From: Desmospora profundinema
GTDB lineage: Bacteria; Bacillota; Bacilli; Thermoactinomycetales; DSM-45169
NCBI RefSeq assembly: GCF_031454155.1
Contig: NZ_JAVDQG010000010.1
Location: 62,001-126,000, forward strand
Reading direction: 5' to 3'
Length of the DNA: 64,000 bases
The position numbers and the translations under genes were made by a program. Below are positions 63,163 through 64,000 of this stretch, in pieces. Below the pieces are notes generated by a model, which worked only from the letters and a program-made list of their open reading frames with translations, ran no database searches and was not told the origin of the DNA. Position 1 is the first letter of the stretch. Each line of letters opens with the position of its first letter.

Positions 63163-64000
63163 TTAGCCTGTATTGCGTAGACCGGCAGCAATCCCGTTAA
63201 TTGTCAGCAGAACCTGTTCCAATTCATCCTGTCTGCTCTGGGGATCCTCGTCCTTCCTTCTTTCTCCCAGGAGATAAACCTGGATAAAGCTGAGGGGATC
63301 CACATACGGGTTGCGCAGACGGACCGATTCCTGGATGACCGGAATATAATCCAGGATCTCCGATTGTTTGGTGATGGCCAACACCGTTTCCCGTGTCTGT
63401 CGGTACTCTTCTTCGATCAAACGGAAGAGCGCCTCTCCCTCTTCTCCCGCCAAGGTGGAGTATTCCCGGGCAATGACCAAATCCGCTTTGGCTAAGGCCA
63501 TCTGCAGATTGTCCACCAAGGTCCGGAAAAAGCTCCAGGACTGATACATTTCCTGAAGGGCCTCCAGTCCCCCTTTTTCCCGGAGCAACCGGGACAATCC
63601 CGTTCCCGCGGCAAACCAGGCGGGAAAGAGATAACGGCTTTGGGTCCAGGAGAACACCCACGGAATAGCCCGCAAGCTCTCAAAGGCTTGGCTGTTTTTA
63701 CGACGACTGGGACGGGAACCGATATTCAGCTCGCCGATTTCCGGCAACGGTGTTGCCTGATGGAAAAAGGGAATAAAGCGTTCATCCTGGAATACGAGCT
63801 GCTGGTAACGCTCCCTGGCCGTGGTGGAGATCGATTCCATCCACTCCAACCAGCGAGGCTCCGGCTCCGCTGCTTCTCCAAAGAAAGCACCGGCAGCCGA
63901 GGTGAGGAGTGCAGATGTCGCCTGCTCCAGACTGCGATAAGCAATCGGCTTGAGGGCGTAGCGGGAAGACAACACTTCCCCCTGCTCGGTGATCTTCACA
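63163..64000 (-). CDS. ppc: phosphoenolpyruvate carboxylase, C-terminal part
   Basis: The visible C-terminal 278 residues match PEPC: LNIGSRPSRRK with the conserved arginines, LRAIPWVFSWTQSRYLFPAW, and the C-terminal LTINGIAAGLRNTG. The enzyme forms oxaloacetate from PEP and bicarbonate. The N-terminal two thirds lie beyond the window. Confidence 0.96.
   Translation of the reverse strand, partial: VKITEQGEVLSSRYALKPIAYRSLEQATSALLTSAAGAFFGEAAEPEPRWLEWMESISTTARERYQQLVFQDERFIPFFHQATPLPEIGELNIGSRPSRRKNSQAFESLRAIPWVFSWTQSRYLFPAWFAAGTGLSRLLREKGGLEALQEMYQSWSFFRTLVDNLQMALAKADLVIAREYSTLAGEEGEALFRLIEEEYRQTRETVLAITKQSEILDYIPVIQESVRLRNPYVDPLSFIQVYLLGERRKDEDPQSRQDELEQVLLTINGIAAGLRNTG

Noticed and set aside
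1-64000. CRISPR arrays
   Set aside because: The only repeats found are dispersed MITE-like elements; no regularly spaced short direct repeats were seen.

Overview
The window looks like chromosome of a spore-forming, moderately high-GC Bacillota of the Thermoactinomycetaceae type (Kroppenstedtia/Desmospora-like). This is inferred from protein resemblance and gene order and is not proven. Three blocks follow Bacillus subtilis order: acpS, ydcC, alr, ndoAI, ndoA, rsbU/V/W, sigB; sprT-like, cmpA, tex; and sigW, cdaA, cdaR, glmM, glmS. Spore genes (cmpA, ydcC, a NucB-like nuclease) are present.

Layout. 1-0.13 kb: tRNA-Ser (partial) and tRNA-Asn. 0.5-8.7 kb: a LuxR-type regulator without a phospho-acceptor, then molybdenum cofactor synthesis: moaC-moaA-moeA on the minus strand (MoeA carries an extra C-terminal domain) and a moaD-moaE fusion plus moeB on the plus strand, with a HisC-like aminotransferase between them. 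The users of the cofactor, fdhD and a YdeP-family molybdopterin oxidoreductase, lie at 22-25 kb. 8.7-12.6 kb: a beta-hydroxyacid dehydrogenase, a thioredoxin-like protein, a DMT transporter, sprT-like and cmpA. 12.8-16.3 kb: three exported hydrolases (subtilase, NucB-like nuclease, M23 peptidase), with a 450-bp ORF-less, highly structured element resembling an IS605-type relic next to the nuclease gene. 17-19 kb: tex. 19.3-20.9 kb: an AT-rich island with a frameshifted secreted toxin-like gene, a putative immunity gene and gene fragments. 21-25 kb: nadE, fdhD, oxidoreductase. 25-31 kb: general stress operon rsbU-rsbV-rsbW-sigB, the EndoA toxin-antitoxin pair, alr. 31-38 kb: sugar-type dehydrogenase, small membrane proteins, ydcC, nnr, acpS, an ABC exporter. 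39-44 kb: class A PBP, CopD-like protein, NfeD and flotillin. 44.7-47 kb: a P1B-4 metal ATPase under a perfect PerR box. 47-50 kb: DUF423 protein, lrgB with a nonsense-interrupted cidA, pcp, YihY. 51-56 kb: secreted S15 peptidase, thioredoxin-reductase-like enzyme, cardiolipin synthase. 56.4-62.9 kb: glmS with its ribozyme, glmM, cdaR, cdaA, sigW (no rsiW). The window ends inside a phosphoenolpyruvate carboxylase gene.

The most unusual features are two families of about 200-bp MITE-like repeats with different terminal inverted repeats but a shared core of about 90 bp. Family A copies at 16.5, 31.9, 35.7 and 41.5 kb all point the same end at the start of the neighbouring gene. Other points of interest are the structured IS605-like element whose right end abuts the nuclease gene, the toxin-immunity island with a +1 frame break, the PerR-box P-type ATPase with two extra palindromes, a UUCG hairpin between Shine-Dalgarno and start of the MoaD-MoaE fusion, and a possible RBS switch between the glmS ribozyme and glmS.
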